A stretch of DNA of 64,000 nt from Microbacterium arabinogalactanolyticum (GCF_030268005.1 NZ_BRZC01000007.1:1-64000), one strand, 5' to 3'; positions 49,645 through 59,587 are shown, counted from the first letter of the stretch. Notes: generated by a model not told the origin, from the sequence alone. Made by a program: numbers and translations.

Positions 49645-50559
49645 TCAGGTGCGCAGCCAGCGACGGATCGCGAAGCCGGCCGACAGGGCCGACAGCAGGA
49701 TGCCGATCCCGATCAGCACCGGCACCACGAACGCGGCCTGCTCCATGCCGACCAGCGGTCGCATGAAGGGCACGCGGTCGGCAAGATAGCCCTCCACGCC
49801 GAAGTGGACGCCTGCCAGCACTGTGGCGCTGGCGAAGACCGAGCCGAGGAAGGCGGCGAACACGCCCTCCAGCACGAACGGCGTCTGGATCGATCCGTTC
49901 GACGCGCCGACCAGGCGCATGATCCCGATCTCCTTGCGCCTCGCGTAGGCCGAGAGCCGGATGGTGGTGGCGATCAGGAGCACGGCGGCGATGAGCATGA
50001 GCGCGGCCACGCCCACGGCGATGTACGTCGCGACCGTGAGCGCGGAGAACAGCGGGTCGAGCAGTTTGCGCTGGTCCTTCACCGCATCCACCCCGGCCTC
50101 ACCCGAGAAGGCCTCGGTGATCACCTCGGACTGCTGGGGATCCTTCATGGTGATGCGGAAGTCCACCGAGGTGTTCTGCACGCCGATGACGCTGGCCTGC
50201 TCCTCGCCGAGCTGCGCGACGATGTCCTTGTACGCGTCCTCCTTGGTCTGGAAGCGCACCGAGCTGATCAGCGGAGCGAGGGCGTCGCCCTCCAGTGCCT
50301 GCTTGACCTTGTCGATCTGCTCCTGGTTGGCCTCACCGCCGACGCACGTCGACGAGGTCGACAGAGGCGAGCACATGTAGACCGTCACCTCGGCCTTCTC
50401 GCCCCAGTAGGCGCGCATCGTGCTGATCTGCGTCTGCATGAGGATGGCGGCGCCGACGAAGGTGAGAGACACGAAGGTGACGAGCACCACCGAGATGACC
50501 ATGGAGAGGTTGCGACGCAGCCCGAGCAGGGCCTCGCCGACGATGAGTCCGAAGTTCAT
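49645..50559 (-). CDS. ftsX: Cell division protein FtsX
   Basis: FtsX forms the membrane part of FtsEX, which activates peptidoglycan hydrolases during division. The 304-residue protein has one N-terminal helix, an extracellular domain of about 130 residues (with [12 protein letters not shown], two cysteines), then three helices around residues 170-300. [18 protein letters not shown] is typical. The start overlaps the ftsE stop by 4 bp. Confidence 0.95.
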   Translation of the reverse strand: MNFGLIVGEALLGLRRNLSMVISVVLVTFVSLTFVGAAILMQTQISTMRAYWGEKAEVTVYMCSPLSTSSTCVGGEANQEQIDKVKQALEGDALAPLISSVRFQTKEDAYKDIVAQLGEEQASVIGVQNTSVDFRITMKDPQQSEVITEAFSGEAGVDAVKDQRKLLDPLFSALTVATYIAVGVAALMLIAAVLLIATTIRLSAYARRKEIGIMRLVGASNGSIQTPFVLEGVFAAFLGSVFASATVLAGVHFGVEGYLADRVPFMRPLVGMEQAAFVVPVLIGIGILLSALSAGFAIRRWLRT

Positions 50560-51563
50560 GAGGTCGGGCCCACTTCCTCGTCGTCGCCGTCCGAGAGGCC
50601 GAGACGATCGGCGACCCCCAACTCGTCGACCTTCACGTCCGGGATGACGATCGGATTCGTGCGCGGGGTCGCCGCGGCATAGGGATTCTCCTCCGGCGGG
50701 GCGGGCGGCACGACGTCCTCCCGCTCAGCATCCGGCGTCTCGGGTGCGGACGGAGCAGCGGCATCCGGTGCGATGACGGGAGTCGCGACGGTCTGCCGCT
50801 GCACCTCCTGCACGGCGGTGAGCGCGGCCGCCGCGGCAGCGCCGGGGATCGACTCCGGCCGCAGGCGAGGGATGCTCGAGGTGTCGCCGTAGCCGCCGCC
50901 GAGCTCGTCGCGCACCATGACGCCCTCTTTGAGCTCGATCACACGACGCTGCATCTGGTCGACGAACGCGGCCTCGTGGGTGGCCATCAGCACGGTCGTG
51001 CCGCCGGCGTTGATGCGCGCCAGCAGCTGCATGATGTCGACGGAGGTTGCGGGGTCCAGGTTTCCGGTCGGCTCGTCGGCCAGCAGCACCTTGGGACGGT
51101 TCACGATCGCGCGGGCGATCGCCACGCGCTGCTGCTCACCGCCGGAGAGCTCGTGCGGCATCCTCTTGGCCTTGCCGTCCAGCCCGACCAGAGCGAGCGC
51201 CTCGGGCACCGCCTGCTGGATGAAGCCGCGCGACGTGCCGATCACCTGCAGGGAGAACGCGACGTTCTGGTAGACCGTCTTCGACGGCAGCAGCCGGAAG
51301 TCCTGGAAGACCGAGCCGATGTGGCGACGGAAGTACGGGACCTTGCGATTGGCGAGCGAGCGCAGATCGCGCCCGAGCACGGCGACGCGGCCCGTGGTGG
51401 GCACGTCCTCGCGGAGGATGAGTCGCAGGCAGCTCGACTTGCCGGAGCCGGAGGCGCCGACGAGGAACACGAACTCGCCGGCCTCGACATTGAAGTCGAC
51501 ATCGGAGAGGGCGGGGCGTTTGGTGCCGCGATAGCGCTTGGTGACGTTCTCGAACCGGATCAT
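50556..51563 (-). CDS. ftsE: Cell division ATP-binding protein FtsE with long C-terminal tail
   Basis: FtsE is the ATPase of FtsEX. Walker A is [13 protein letters not shown], the signature [14 protein letters not shown], and Walker [14 protein letters not shown]. The ATPase ends near residue 225; the remaining 110 residues are Pro/Ala/Glu-rich ([20 protein letters not shown]) and probably disordered. Usual FtsE is about 230 residues. The start is preceded by GAAAGG. Confidence 0.95.
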   Translation of the reverse strand: MIRFENVTKRYRGTKRPALSDVDFNVEAGEFVFLVGASGSGKSSCLRLILREDVPTTGRVAVLGRDLRSLANRKVPYFRRHIGSVFQDFRLLPSKTVYQNVAFSLQVIGTSRGFIQQAVPEALALVGLDGKAKRMPHELSGGEQQRVAIARAIVNRPKVLLADEPTGNLDPATSVDIMQLLARINAGGTTVLMATHEAAFVDQMQRRVIELKEGVMVRDELGGGYGDTSSIPRLRPESIPGAAAAAALTAVQEVQRQTVATPVIAPDAAAPSAPETPDAEREDVVPPAPPEENPYAAATPRTNPIVIPDVKVDELGVADRLGLSDGDDEEVGPTS

Positions 51564-51620
51564 GGCCTTTCGAGCCTAAGCGCGGCCCGCCGTGGTCGGT
51601 TCAGCGACACTCGTCTGCGC

Positions 51621-52730
51621 TCAGTCCTCTTCCTTGCGCTTGCGCCAGCGGATGCCCGCCGAGATGAAGTCGTCGAGGTCTCCGTCGAACACGCTGGCCG
51701 GGTTGCCGGACTCGTGGCCGGTGCGCAGGTCCTTGACCAGCTGCTGGCCGTAGAGGAAGTAGGAGCGCATCTGGTCGCCCCAGCTGGCGGTGATGTTGCC
51801 CGCGAGCTCCTTCTTCTTCGCCGCCTCCTCCTCCTTCTGCAGCAGCAGCAGGCGGGTCTGCAGCACGCGCATGGCCGCGGCGCGGTTCTGGATCTGCGAC
51901 TTCTCGTTCTGCATCGAGACGACGATGCCGGTGGGGAGGTGCGTGATGCGCACGGCGGAGTCGGTGGTGTTGACCGACTGGCCGCCCGGGCCCGAGGAGC
52001 GGAAGACGTCGACGCGGATGTCGCCCTCGGGGATGTCGACCTCGGTGGCCTCCTCCATCAGCGGGATGACCTCGACCGCGGCGAACGAGGTCTGGCGCTT
52101 GTCGGCGGAGCCGAACGGGCTGATGCGGGCCAGGCGGTGCGTGCCGGCCTCGACCGAGAGGGTGCCGAAGGCGTAGGGGGCGGTGACCTCGAAGGTCGTC
52201 GACTTGATGCCGGCGCCCTCGGCGTAGGAGGTGTCCATCACCTTGACGGGGTAGCCGTGCTGCTCGGCCCAGCGCAGGTACATGCGCATGAGCATCTCGG
52301 CGAAGTCGGTGGCGTCGTCGCCGCCGGCACCGGAGCGGATGGTGATGATCGCGTTGCGGTCGTCGTACTCACCGTCCAGCAGGGTCTGCACCTCGAGCTG
52401 GTTGATCGTCTCGGTCAGCGAGGCGAGCTCCTTGCGGGCCTCCTCGGCGGAGTCCTCGTCCTGCATCTCGTTGGCGAGCTCGACCAGCACGTCGAGATCG
52501 TCGAGGCGGCGCTCGACGTCGGTGACGCGCTTGAGGTCGGCCTGCTTGTGGCTGAGGGCGCTGGTGACCTTCTGCGCCTTCTCGGGGTCGTCCCAGAGGT
52601 CGGGCGCGCCGGCCTCTTCACTGAGCCGCGCGATGTCGGCGTTGAGGGATTCGACGTCGACGACCTCACGGATGTCGCCGAAGGTGTGTCGCAGGGCCTG
52701 GATGTCGGCGGAGAGATCGAGTTCGAACAT
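51621..52730 (-). CDS. prfB: Peptide chain release factor 2
   Basis: RF2 ends translation at UGA and UAA. The recognition tripeptide SPF is in [13 protein letters not shown] and the catalytic GGQ is in [14 protein letters not shown] (near 248). The frame is continuous from MFELDLSAD at 52730 through 369 residues, so the programmed frameshift of E. coli prfB is absent. TAGGCT stands 8 nt before the ATG. Confidence 0.96.
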   Translation of the reverse strand: MFELDLSADIQALRHTFGDIREVVDVESLNADIARLSEEAGAPDLWDDPEKAQKVTSALSHKQADLKRVTDVERRLDDLDVLVELANEMQDEDSAEEARKELASLTETINQLEVQTLLDGEYDDRNAIITIRSGAGGDDATDFAEMLMRMYLRWAEQHGYPVKVMDTSYAEGAGIKSTTFEVTAPYAFGTLSVEAGTHRLARISPFGSADKRQTSFAAVEVIPLMEEATEVDIPEGDIRVDVFRSSGPGGQSVNTTDSAVRITHLPTGIVVSMQNEKSQIQNRAAAMRVLQTRLLLLQKEEEAAKKKELAGNITASWGDQMRSYFLYGQQLVKDLRTGHESGNPASVFDGDLDDFISAGIRWRKRKEED

Positions 52731-52778
52731 GGCACCCCAGCCTATCGCGCCGCGCGCAGGATTCCGCGCCGCTCGGGC

Positions 52779-52784
52779 TAGCGT
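52779..52784 (+). promoter_or_regulatory. -10 element TAGCGT of the MFS gene
   Basis: TAGCGT ends 6 nt before the GTG at 52791. The intervening GAAGGG touches the GTG and is too close to act as a ribosome site. Confidence 0.45.
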
Positions 52785-52790
52785 GAAGGG

Positions 52791-54059
52791 GTGAGTGACA
52801 GCGCAGGCAGCATCATCCGGCGGTTCGGACCCATGGTCTACATCCCCACGGTGCTGTTCGCGCTCGGCGAGGGGGCCGTCATCCCCCTGATTCCGGTGTT
52901 CGCCACCGAGCTGGGAGCCGATGTCCCGCTGGCGGCGCTCGTCGCCGCGATGCTCGTGGTCGGGCAGCTGTGCGGCAATCTTCCGGCCGGCTGGCTGGTG
53001 ACGAAGATCGGCGAGCGGCTCACCATGGTCTACGCGGGTCTGGCCGCGATCCTCGCCGGCGTCGGGATGCTCTGGGCGCCGTCGCTCGGCTGGTTGACGG
53101 CCGCGGTGTTCCTGCTGGGCTTCTGCGCCGCGTCGTTCGGCCTGGCGCGGCATGCGTTCATGACGACGCGCGTGCCGATCCGGTTCCGCGCCCGGATGCT
53201 GTCGCTGCTGGGCGGATGCTTCCGGTTCGGGGTGTTCGTGGGGCCGTTCGTGGCGGCGGGGCTGATCCAGCTGACGCGCACCGAGCACTCCACGGTGTGG
53301 TTCCTGCTGGGCTGCGTGGCCGTGCTCGTGGTGCTGGTGCTGTTCGGTCCCGATCCGGAGCGCACGATGCCGGCCCTACTGAAGCCCACGGGCGCCGCGA
53401 TCGCGGAGGACACCGGCGAGGTGGTGACCGGATCCATCCCCGTGCGCGACCAGCGCGGCGTGTTCCGCACGATGTGGTTCTACCGTGGCGTGCTGTCGCG
53501 GCTGGGCATCTCGGCGGCCTGCCTGTCGGCGGTGCGCTCAGCGCGGCAGGTGGTCCTGCCGCTGTGGGGCGTCTCGCTCGGCCTGGATGCCACGACCATC
53601 GCCCTGGTCGTCGGTGTGTCCGGCGCGATCGACTTCGCCCTGTTCTACGCGAGCGGCCAGGTGATGGACCGGTTCGGGCGGATCTGGGCGGCGATGCCCG
53701 CGCTGCTGCTGATGGGGCTCGGGTTCACGGCGCTGTCGTTCACGCACGACCTGGACTCGGCGCTGCTCTGGTACGGCCTGCTGGCCGCCGTGCTGGGCGT
53801 CGGGAACGGGCTCTCCAGCGGCATCCTGCTCACCTTCGGTGCGGATCTCGCTCCCGAGCGCGATCCCGCGACGTTCCTGGGTTCGTGGCGGACGCTGACG
53901 GATGCGGGCGGCGCCCTGGCACCGGTGCTGGTCTCGGCGATCACCGCCGCGGCGACGCTGTCGCTGGCGACCGGGCTGATGGGCGTGGTGGCGCTGGTCG
54001 GCGCGGCCGGATTCCTGCGCTGGACGCCGAGATACCTGCCGCGCCCGGAGCGCGACTAG
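52791..54059 (+). CDS. MFS transporter
   Basis: The 422-residue protein has about 12 membrane helices and the MFS loop [22 protein letters not shown] after helix 2. A cytoplasmic middle loop ([20 protein letters not shown]) separates the halves. It is probably a drug or metabolite exporter, but the substrate is unknown. It is divergent from prfB and converges on the Tad genes. Confidence 0.85.
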   Translation: MSDSAGSIIRRFGPMVYIPTVLFALGEGAVIPLIPVFATELGADVPLAALVAAMLVVGQLCGNLPAGWLVTKIGERLTMVYAGLAAILAGVGMLWAPSLGWLTAAVFLLGFCAASFGLARHAFMTTRVPIRFRARMLSLLGGCFRFGVFVGPFVAAGLIQLTRTEHSTVWFLLGCVAVLVVLVLFGPDPERTMPALLKPTGAAIAEDTGEVVTGSIPVRDQRGVFRTMWFYRGVLSRLGISAACLSAVRSARQVVLPLWGVSLGLDATTIALVVGVSGAIDFALFYASGQVMDRFGRIWAAMPALLLMGLGFTALSFTHDLDSALLWYGLLAAVLGVGNGLSSGILLTFGADLAPERDPATFLGSWRTLTDAGGALAPVLVSAITAAATLSLATGLMGVVALVGAAGFLRWTPRYLPRPERD

Positions 54060-54064
54060 ACGTC

Positions 54065-54493
54065 TCAGCGCAGCGCGGTGCGGGTCGTGGCGGTGGCCTC
54101 GATCGGCACGCCGTCGGGCACGAACGGGGAGATCAGCGGCGGGTGCCACACGGTGGCGACCGTGACCCTCGCGGAGACGCCGTCGGGCGTGCCGGCCGAC
54201 ACGAGCCGCGTCTCCGGCGAGACCGCGGTGACCACGGCATCCGCCTGCTCGCGCACCTTCTCGTCCGTGAGCTCGGCGCGCACGCTCCCCTCGCTCGCCT
54301 CGAGCGTGAAGCCGTCGGCGCCCGCGAGCGAGGCGGCGTCAGCGAGCGAGTCGAGCCGTTTCTGCGCGATGTAGAGGTCGGTGGCGCAGACGCACACGAA
54401 GATGACGGCGACGGCGAGCAGCATGTAACCGAGGATCAGCGGCAGGATGCTGCCGTCCTCGTCGTCCGCGAGCGCGCGGAGCCGGGCGATCAT
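54065..54493 (-). CDS. Tad-locus pseudopilin-like protein (TadG-type)
   Basis: The 142-residue protein has ALADDEDGSILPLILGYML near the N-terminus, the Tad/TadE-like membrane start, then a periplasmic domain with a duplicated-looking VRAELTDEKVREQADAVVT. It is the last gene of the Tad run and overlaps the TadE gene by 4 bp. It lacks the von Willebrand domain of longer TadG proteins, so the name is approximate. Confidence 0.72.
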   Translation of the reverse strand: MIARLRALADDEDGSILPLILGYMLLAVAVIFVCVCATDLYIAQKRLDSLADAASLAGADGFTLEASEGSVRAELTDEKVREQADAVVTAVSPETRLVSAGTPDGVSARVTVATVWHPPLISPFVPDGVPIEATATTRTALR

Positions 54494-55002
54494 CCGCTCC
54501 CCCACAGCCGGGAGACCTTCTGCGCGGACTCCGCCTGCACGGGAATCGCGGCGATCCGGTCCAGTCCGAACAGCGGCGGCATGAACGGGAGGCTCACCCG
54601 CGTGGTGACGGTGACGATCACGGTGCTGCCGGCTGCGGGGCACGTGGTCGTCGCGGGCCGGCACGTGATGCCGACCTCGACGGCATCCTCGTCCATGCCG
54701 TACTCGCGGATCACGCTCTGCAGCACGGCCTCTCCGCGAGCGCCGGCGGTGTCGGCGTCGGGTGCCTGCCCGATGACCCGGGCGGTGTGGCGGGCCGCGG
54801 CCTCCGCACCCAGCGTCTGCTCCTGGATCGCGCCGAGCATGAGGACCAGGTAGACCAGCGGCACCAGCAGCAGCACGCCCACCGTGATGAACTCCAGCGC
54901 CGCAGAGCCCGTCTCATCCGACAGGATCCCCGGCGCGGCGGAGCCGCGCCGTTCGCCGGCGCTGCTCTGCTCAGTCGTCGCCGAACGACTCCACGGGTGC
55001 AC
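54490..55002 (-). CDS. TadE-like pseudopilin
   Basis: The 170-residue protein has a TadE helix ILSDETGSAALEFITVGVLL (Gly-Ser...Glu-Phe as in TadE) and an extracytoplasmic domain with CRPATTTC, probably a disulfide. TadE-type pseudopilins help initiate Flp pili. The GTG at 55002 overlaps the previous gene by 32 bp; a later start is possible. Confidence 0.78.
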   Translation of the reverse strand: MHPWSRSATTEQSSAGERRGSAAPGILSDETGSAALEFITVGVLLLVPLVYLVLMLGAIQEQTLGAEAAARHTARVIGQAPDADTAGARGEAVLQSVIREYGMDEDAVEVGITCRPATTTCPAAGSTVIVTVTTRVSLPFMPPLFGLDRIAAIPVQAESAQKVSRLWGSG

Positions 55003-55372
55003 GCCCTTCCACCTCCATCCCGTAGGGCACGCCGATCAGGCAGAGCACCGGCAGGGATGCGCGCACGCGGATCACGACGCTCTCATGGCCCAGGCTGCTG
55101 TCCTGGCCGACCGACACGTCCCCGGCGTAGTCGGCGCCGACGGCACGGGTGATGACGGTGCGCGTGCGCTCGGCCCCCTCGCCCAGGGTGATGTCCGCGA
55201 GTGCGGCGTAGTGCGCACCCTCCACGGCCGCGTCGTGCACGACGTTGCGGACGTAGACGGCGAACGCGACCTGCAGCACCGAGAAGACAAGCGCGGTCAG
55301 CAGCGCGCCGACGAGCACGAATTCGACGGGGCTGGAGCCGCGCTCATCGGCGAGCGCTGCAGTGGGGCGCAT
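54971..55372 (-). CDS. TadE-like pseudopilin
   Basis: The 133-residue protein starts with ALADERGSSPVEFVLVGALL, a TadE-type leader with Glu after the Gly-Ser cleavage context, then VRNVVHDAAVEGAHYAAL. It lies 3 bp from the small pilin-like gene upstream and overlaps the next TadE gene, so the pair is coexpressed. Confidence 0.8.
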   Translation of the reverse strand: MRPTAALADERGSSPVEFVLVGALLTALVFSVLQVAFAVYVRNVVHDAAVEGAHYAALADITLGEGAERTRTVITRAVGADYAGDVSVGQDSSLGHESVVIRVRASLPVLCLIGVPYGMEVEGRAPVESFGDD

Positions 55373-55375
55373 GGG

Positions 55376-55561
55376 TCAGATGCCGGAGACGCGGGCGATC
55401 GCCTGCTGGAAGAGGTCGACCAGCGCCGGTCCCGCGACCGCCCAGATCACCACGACCAGGGCGGCGGTCATGAGGGTCACCAGCACCCAGCCGGGCACAT
55501 CCCCGGTCTCGTCCGCGGCGAGCGTCCTGCCTGCGGTGAACCATCTCCTGAGTGTCGTCAT
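55376..55561 (-). CDS. Small Flp-pilin-like membrane protein
   Basis: This 61-residue protein sits where Tad loci carry the major Flp pilin. It has a basic start, ADETGDVPGWVLVTLMTAAL and one long helix. The Gly after DET fits a prepilin cleavage context, but the glutamate at +5 found in Flp pilins is missing; Trp/Val occupy that zone. GAGGAG precedes the ATG at 55561. It could be a divergent pilin or a small accessory protein. Confidence 0.6.
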   Translation of the reverse strand: MTTLRRWFTAGRTLAADETGDVPGWVLVTLMTAALVVVIWAVAGPALVDLFQQAIARVSGI

Positions 55562-55620
55562 GTCTGCTCCTCGTTCGTGTCCGTCTCGTGTGGGTCGTTG
55601 CTTGTGTGTGGTGACGTGGC

Positions 55621-56559
55621 TCAGCCGAGGCCGAGCCGGAGGATGAAGAGGCCGGGGTAGATCGCGAAGAGAACGCTGAGCGGCAGGATCAGGAAGACCA
55701 GCGGCAGGAGCATCAGGATCTCCTTGTGCCCGGCCTGCTCGATGAGCACGCGCTTGGCCTCGTCTCTCGCGTCCGCAGCCTGGGAGTGCAGCACGGCGGC
55801 CAACGGCGCCCCGTGCTCGAGCGCCGCGATGATCTGGTCCACGGCGCGCGTGAGTCCGGGCAGCTGCAGCCGGGTGGCGGTCTCGCCGAGCGCGTCGGCC
55901 AGTGGTGAACCGGTGTGCACAGCCAGAACGGCGTGCCGCAGCTCCTCGGTGAGCTCGCCGGTGCCGATCCCGGACACACGCCGCAGCGCATCCAGCAGCG
56001 ACTCCCCCGCGGAGAGGCACAGCGCGAGGAACTCCAGGGTGGTGGGCAGTTCGTCCGCCAGCCGTGCCCGACGCGATTTCGCTCGTGCGGTGAGCTGCAT
56101 GTCGTACGCGACCGCGACGCCGGCCGCGGAGAGCAGCGGCAGCAGCACGGCGGGTGGCGTCATCCGGCCGGCGACGGCGATCAGCACCACCAGCAGGGCG
56201 CCGGCGACGAGCCCGGCCACTCCCCACGCCAGCTGACGTCCGCGGAAGACCGCAGGGCTGAGTGAGGAACCGGCCTGCGCGAGGCGGAGCGCCAGCGCGT
56301 CCCCGCCGCCCAGCATCCGCTCGAATGCCGACTTCACACGCTCCCACACCGTGCGGCCGTGCACTGGCAGCATCCCGACGCGCGGCAGGATGCCCGACGG
56401 CATCGCCTCGTCGGGAACCACGTCGCGCAGGTACGGCGCGATGCGGCGGTCGAGAGGCAGGGCGCCCCAGCGTGGCAGCGCCGACAGCACGCCGAGCACA
56501 CCCAGCGCGAAGGCGCCGCCCAGCAGCACGGCGAGCGCGAGGTCGGTCACGGCACTCAC
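55621..56559 (-). CDS. tadC: Tad pilus membrane platform protein TadC-like
   Basis: This type II secretion F-domain protein of 312 residues has membrane helices at the N-terminus, the middle and the C-terminus, with ELPTTLEFLALCLSAGESLLDALRR as the F-domain core. It forms the inner-membrane platform with TadB. The GTG at 56559 overlaps the tadB stop (GTGA). Confidence 0.87.
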   Translation of the reverse strand: MSAVTDLALAVLLGGAFALGVLGVLSALPRWGALPLDRRIAPYLRDVVPDEAMPSGILPRVGMLPVHGRTVWERVKSAFERMLGGGDALALRLAQAGSSLSPAVFRGRQLAWGVAGLVAGALLVVLIAVAGRMTPPAVLLPLLSAAGVAVAYDMQLTARAKSRRARLADELPTTLEFLALCLSAGESLLDALRRVSGIGTGELTEELRHAVLAVHTGSPLADALGETATRLQLPGLTRAVDQIIAALEHGAPLAAVLHSQAADARDEAKRVLIEQAGHKEILMLLPLVFLILPLSVLFAIYPGLFILRLGLG

Positions 56560-57413
56560 CCGAACCACCTCTCAGGCTCCGCGAGGCGGCCGATGCGCAG
56601 CATGATCCGGTAGGCGACGAGCGACACCGCGGCGCCCACGACGATGACGATCACGCCCTCCGCGCTGGCGTATGCCTCCCGCCCCTCGGGGCGGGACACC
56701 AGCAGCCCGAGGATCACCCAGGGCGCGACCGCGCCGAGCACCGCGGCTCCGCGGATCCAGGACTGCCGCGCCTCCACCTCACCTCGCAGCGCGGCATCCG
56801 CCCGCACCGACGAGGAGAGGGCCCGCAGCACCCCGGTCAGCTCGGTGCCACCCACCTGCCTGGCCATCCGCAGCGTCTCGATGATGCGGTCGGCGATGGG
56901 ATCGGCGAGCGTCGCCTTCAGCCGATCCAGGCTGGTCTCGAAGCGCCCGGTCGCGCGCAGATCGCGGGCGAAGACCGCGAACGCGGGACGAACGGCCGAG
57001 GGCGCGGAGTCGGCGAGGCTCGCCACGGCGTCGGGCAGCGAGAGTCCGACGCGGATCGCAGCCACCAGCAGATCGCAGACGTCCGGCCACAGCTGGCGGC
57101 GCGCCTTGCGCAGACGAAGACGGCGGCCGCGCAGATAAAGGACAGGAGCGGAAGCGGCCGCGAGCCCGGCCAGGAGCGCGAGCACCGGCAGAGCAGTGAA
57201 CAGCCATGCCAGGGGCGCCGCCACCAGCCCGACCCCGACCATCGTCACGACGAGCGTGCGCGTCGAGGTGCGTGCGAGTCCCGCCTCCTCCAGCAGCCGT
57301 CGCAGTCGACCGCGCTGCACCGCGCGCGGCGCCCGCTCGCGCGGCGGCCACAGCCACGGCGATGCGCAGAGCAGCAGCCCCGCGCCGAGCAACGCCCCGA
57401 TCAGCAGCGTCAT
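56556..57413 (-). CDS. tadB: Tad pilus membrane platform protein TadB-like
   Basis: The 285-residue protein has paired N- and C-terminal membrane helices and an F-domain LWPDVCDLLVAAIRVGLSLPDAVASLA. It partners TadC under the TadA motor. The ATG overlaps the tadA stop by 4 bp. Confidence 0.87.
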   Translation of the reverse strand: MTLLIGALLGAGLLLCASPWLWPPRERAPRAVQRGRLRRLLEEAGLARTSTRTLVVTMVGVGLVAAPLAWLFTALPVLALLAGLAAASAPVLYLRGRRLRLRKARRQLWPDVCDLLVAAIRVGLSLPDAVASLADSAPSAVRPAFAVFARDLRATGRFETSLDRLKATLADPIADRIIETLRMARQVGGTELTGVLRALSSSVRADAALRGEVEARQSWIRGAAVLGAVAPWVILGLLVSRPEGREAYASAEGVIVIVVGAAVSLVAYRIMLRIGRLAEPERWFG

Positions 57414-58552
57414 ACCGCTCGCTCCGCACGATGGACCGGGGTGGTCAGGATGCGGCCTCCCACGACCTCGCCGGTGGGCGCGACGACCTCGACGACGCGC
57501 CGCGAGCCGTCGGGCTCCCGCCGGCAGTGCACGACGTAGGAGATCGAGGTCGCCAGTGCCGGTGCGATGAACGCCCTGTCGATGTTGCGTCCCGCGAGCA
57601 GAGGCAGGAGCGCGAGCTTCTCGAGTGCCTCGTCCGCGGAGTTGGCGTGGATGGTCCCCGCCGACGGGACGCCCGTGTTCAGCGCCAGAACCAGGTCGAG
57701 TGCCTCCGCGTCGCGCACCTCGCCCACCACGATCCGGTCGGGGCGCATGCGCAGCGCCTCCTTGACGAGCCGCCGCAGCGTGATCTCGCCGGTGCCCTCC
57801 AGGCTCGCCTGCCGGCCCTGCAGCGCCACCACGTCCGGCCCCTCGACCGCCAGCTCGAAGGTCTCCTCCACCGTGATGATCCGCTGGCTGTCGGCGACGG
57901 ATGCGAGCAGTGCGCCGAGCAGAGTGGTCTTCCCCGCGTGCGTGGCGCCCGAGACGATGATGCTGCGGCCCTCGCGCAGCGCTCCCTGGAGCAGTTCGGC
58001 GACGTGCGCGGGCACCGACCCCTGCGCGACCAACGATTGCAGGGTGCGGTGCTGCGGCAGGAACTTCCTGATGTTCACCGCCCAGGAGCCGCGCACCACG
58101 TCTGCGATCGCCACGTGCAGGCGCGAGCCGTCCGGCAGGGAGGCGTCGACGAAGGGCTGGCTGATGTCCACGCGACGGCCGGTGGACTGCAGCATCCGCT
58201 CCACGAGATCGCGGACGATGGCGTCCGTCAGCCGCAGATCCAGCCGCTCGGTCGCGCCGTCCCGCGCGACGAAGATGCGGTCGGGACCGTTCAGCCAGAT
58301 CTCCTCGATCTCAGGATCGTCCAGCAGGGGCTGCAGGACGCCGAACCCCGAGACGGACGCCAGCACGTCCCGGATCAGCGCCGCCTCGTCGTCGATGATC
58401 GCCTCGCCGCGCTGCAAGGCCAGGTCGTTGTGGCGCCGCACCTCGGTCTGCGCGATGTGCCTGGCCTCATCCGGATGCGACGAGGGATCGGTGTGCTCGA
58501 GGCGCAGGCGCCGCCGGACTCGCTCGGCGACGACCAGGGACGGATGACTCAC
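57410..58552 (-). CDS. tadA: Tad pilus ATPase TadA/CpaF
   Basis: This secretion ATPase of 380 residues has Walker A SGATHAGKTTLLGAL (near 200), the Asp/His boxes ITVEETFELAVEGPDVVALQ, and MRPDRIVVGEVRDAEALDLV. It powers pilus assembly in the cytoplasm. The GTG at 58552 lies 6 nt after CATGAT (58559-58564) with TTGACG 19 nt upstream, so it heads the operon. No tadZ or prepilin peptidase gene is in the window. Confidence 0.92.
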   Translation of the reverse strand: MSHPSLVVAERVRRRLRLEHTDPSSHPDEARHIAQTEVRRHNDLALQRGEAIIDDEAALIRDVLASVSGFGVLQPLLDDPEIEEIWLNGPDRIFVARDGATERLDLRLTDAIVRDLVERMLQSTGRRVDISQPFVDASLPDGSRLHVAIADVVRGSWAVNIRKFLPQHRTLQSLVAQGSVPAHVAELLQGALREGRSIIVSGATHAGKTTLLGALLASVADSQRIITVEETFELAVEGPDVVALQGRQASLEGTGEITLRRLVKEALRMRPDRIVVGEVRDAEALDLVLALNTGVPSAGTIHANSADEALEKLALLPLLAGRNIDRAFIAPALATSISYVVHCRREPDGSRRVVEVVAPTGEVVGGRILTTPVHRAERAV

Positions 58553-58558
58553 GCGGGC

Positions 58559-58589
58559 ATCATGACAGAATCCGGGAAACCCGCGTCAA
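58559..58589 (-). promoter_or_regulatory. Tad operon promoter
   Basis: Minus-strand TTGACG and CATGAT are 19 nt apart, and the -10 ends 6 nt before the tadA GTG. The spacer is slightly long. Confidence 0.45.
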
Positions 58590-58645
58590 AGTTATCCACA
58601 GCCCCACGGCTCGGCAGATGTACGGGAACCCGTAACCCTCCATCA

Positions 58646-58651
58646 GTAGAC
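58646..58651 (+). promoter_or_regulatory. -10 element TAGACT of tRNA-Leu
   Basis: TAGACT lies 10 nt before the mature tRNA 5' end. A small ACGGG/CCCGT hairpin lies upstream at 58622-58633. Confidence 0.4.
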
Positions 58652-58661
58652 TTGCTGACGC

Positions 58662-58743
58662 GCGGGAGTGGTGGAATCGGTAGACACGCAGGATTTAGGT
58701 TCCTGTGCCCCTGGGCGTGTGGGTTCAAGTCCCATCTCCCGCA
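58662..58743 (+). tRNA. tRNA-Leu (anticodon UAG)
   Basis: The acceptor stem GCGGGAG pairs with CTCCCGC. The anticodon stem CAGGA/TCCTG encloses loop TTTAGGT, giving anticodon TAG, which reads CUA and other CUN leucine codons. A long variable arm (class II) and a GGGTTCAAGTCCC T-arm are present. CCA is not encoded. No integrase or duplicated tRNA end is nearby. Confidence 0.96.
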
Positions 58744-58804
58744 CGCACCGACCTGTTCCATCCCCCAGTTCCATCCGCCGCTGCACGACCGACGGGAACC
58801 TCTC

Positions 58805-59587
58805 TTGCTTCACTCGCTCATCCAGGCGCCGACAGCGCTGATCCCCTGGCTCGACCCGGCGACCATCATCGGCACCGCCGGACCGTGGGCGCTTCTCGTG
58901 GTGTGCTTCATCGTGTTCGCCGAGACCGGCCTTCTGATCGGATTCCTGCTGCCGGGCGACACCCTGCTCGTGATCTCGGGTCTGCTCTCGCACACCTCGG
59001 CGGCCCTGCCGCATGGCGTGTTCGGGATCAACGTGTGGGTGGTGGCGCTGCTGATCGGCCTGTCAGCGTTCATCGGCGGTGAAGTGGGCTACTTCATCGG
59101 GCACAAGGGCGGCCCGGCGATCTTCGAGCGCAAGGAATCCGGCCTCTTCAGCCGCAAGAACGTCGAGCGCACGAATGCGTTCTTCGAGCGCTTCGGCGGA
59201 ATCACGGTCATCCTGGCGCGCTTCGTCCCGATCGTTCGCACGTTCGCTCCGGTGGCCGCCGGCGTCGGGCACATGCCCTGGAAGCGCTACTCGCTGTACA
59301 ACTTCATCGGCGCCGTGCTGTGGGGCTTCGGCCTGACGATGTTCGGCTACGTGATCGGCTTCATCCCGCCCATCGCGACGTTCGTCGAGAACTACATCGA
59401 CCTGATCCTGCTCGCGGCAGTCGGCGGCACCGCCATCGTGACGCTGTGGCACTACCTCAGCGAGCGTCGCAAGGTGAAGAAGGAGGCGCGGGAGGCCGAG
59501 GCATCCGCTCCCGCGACCACCGCCCTGCAGCTGGACCCCGAGGTCTTCGACCGCGCACCCGACCTGGACGGCGACGGCAAGCACTGA
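58805..59587 (+). CDS. DedA family membrane protein
   Basis: The 260-residue protein has DedA hallmarks: FAETGLLIGFLLPGDTLLVISG, FIGGEVGYFIGHKGG, FFERFGGITVILARFVPIVRTFAPVAAGVGHMPW, with about five helices. DedA proteins are linked to lipid carrier flipping and membrane homeostasis. The reading frame opens without ATG or GTG; TTG at 58805 (LLHSLIQAP) is the best start, with a weak ribosome site. The tail is acidic. Confidence 0.87.
   Translation: MLHSLIQAPTALIPWLDPATIIGTAGPWALLVVCFIVFAETGLLIGFLLPGDTLLVISGLLSHTSAALPHGVFGINVWVVALLIGLSAFIGGEVGYFIGHKGGPAIFERKESGLFSRKNVERTNAFFERFGGITVILARFVPIVRTFAPVAAGVGHMPWKRYSLYNFIGAVLWGFGLTMFGYVIGFIPPIATFVENYIDLILLAAVGGTAIVTLWHYLSERRKVKKEAREAEASAPATTALQLDPEVFDRAPDLDGDGKH

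Noticed and set aside
51621..52730. Programmed +1 frameshift in prfB
   Set aside because: The frame is continuous from the ATG through the GGQ motif; no in-frame early TGA is present.
55376..56347. Longer reading of the small pilin-like gene, extending through tadC in another frame
   Set aside because: The extension is an alternative-frame shadow of tadC; GAGGAG sets the start at 55561.
58662..58743. tRNA-Leu as an integration site for a mobile element
   Set aside because: No integrase, direct repeat of the tRNA 3' end, or composition change nearby; flanking genes are core-type.
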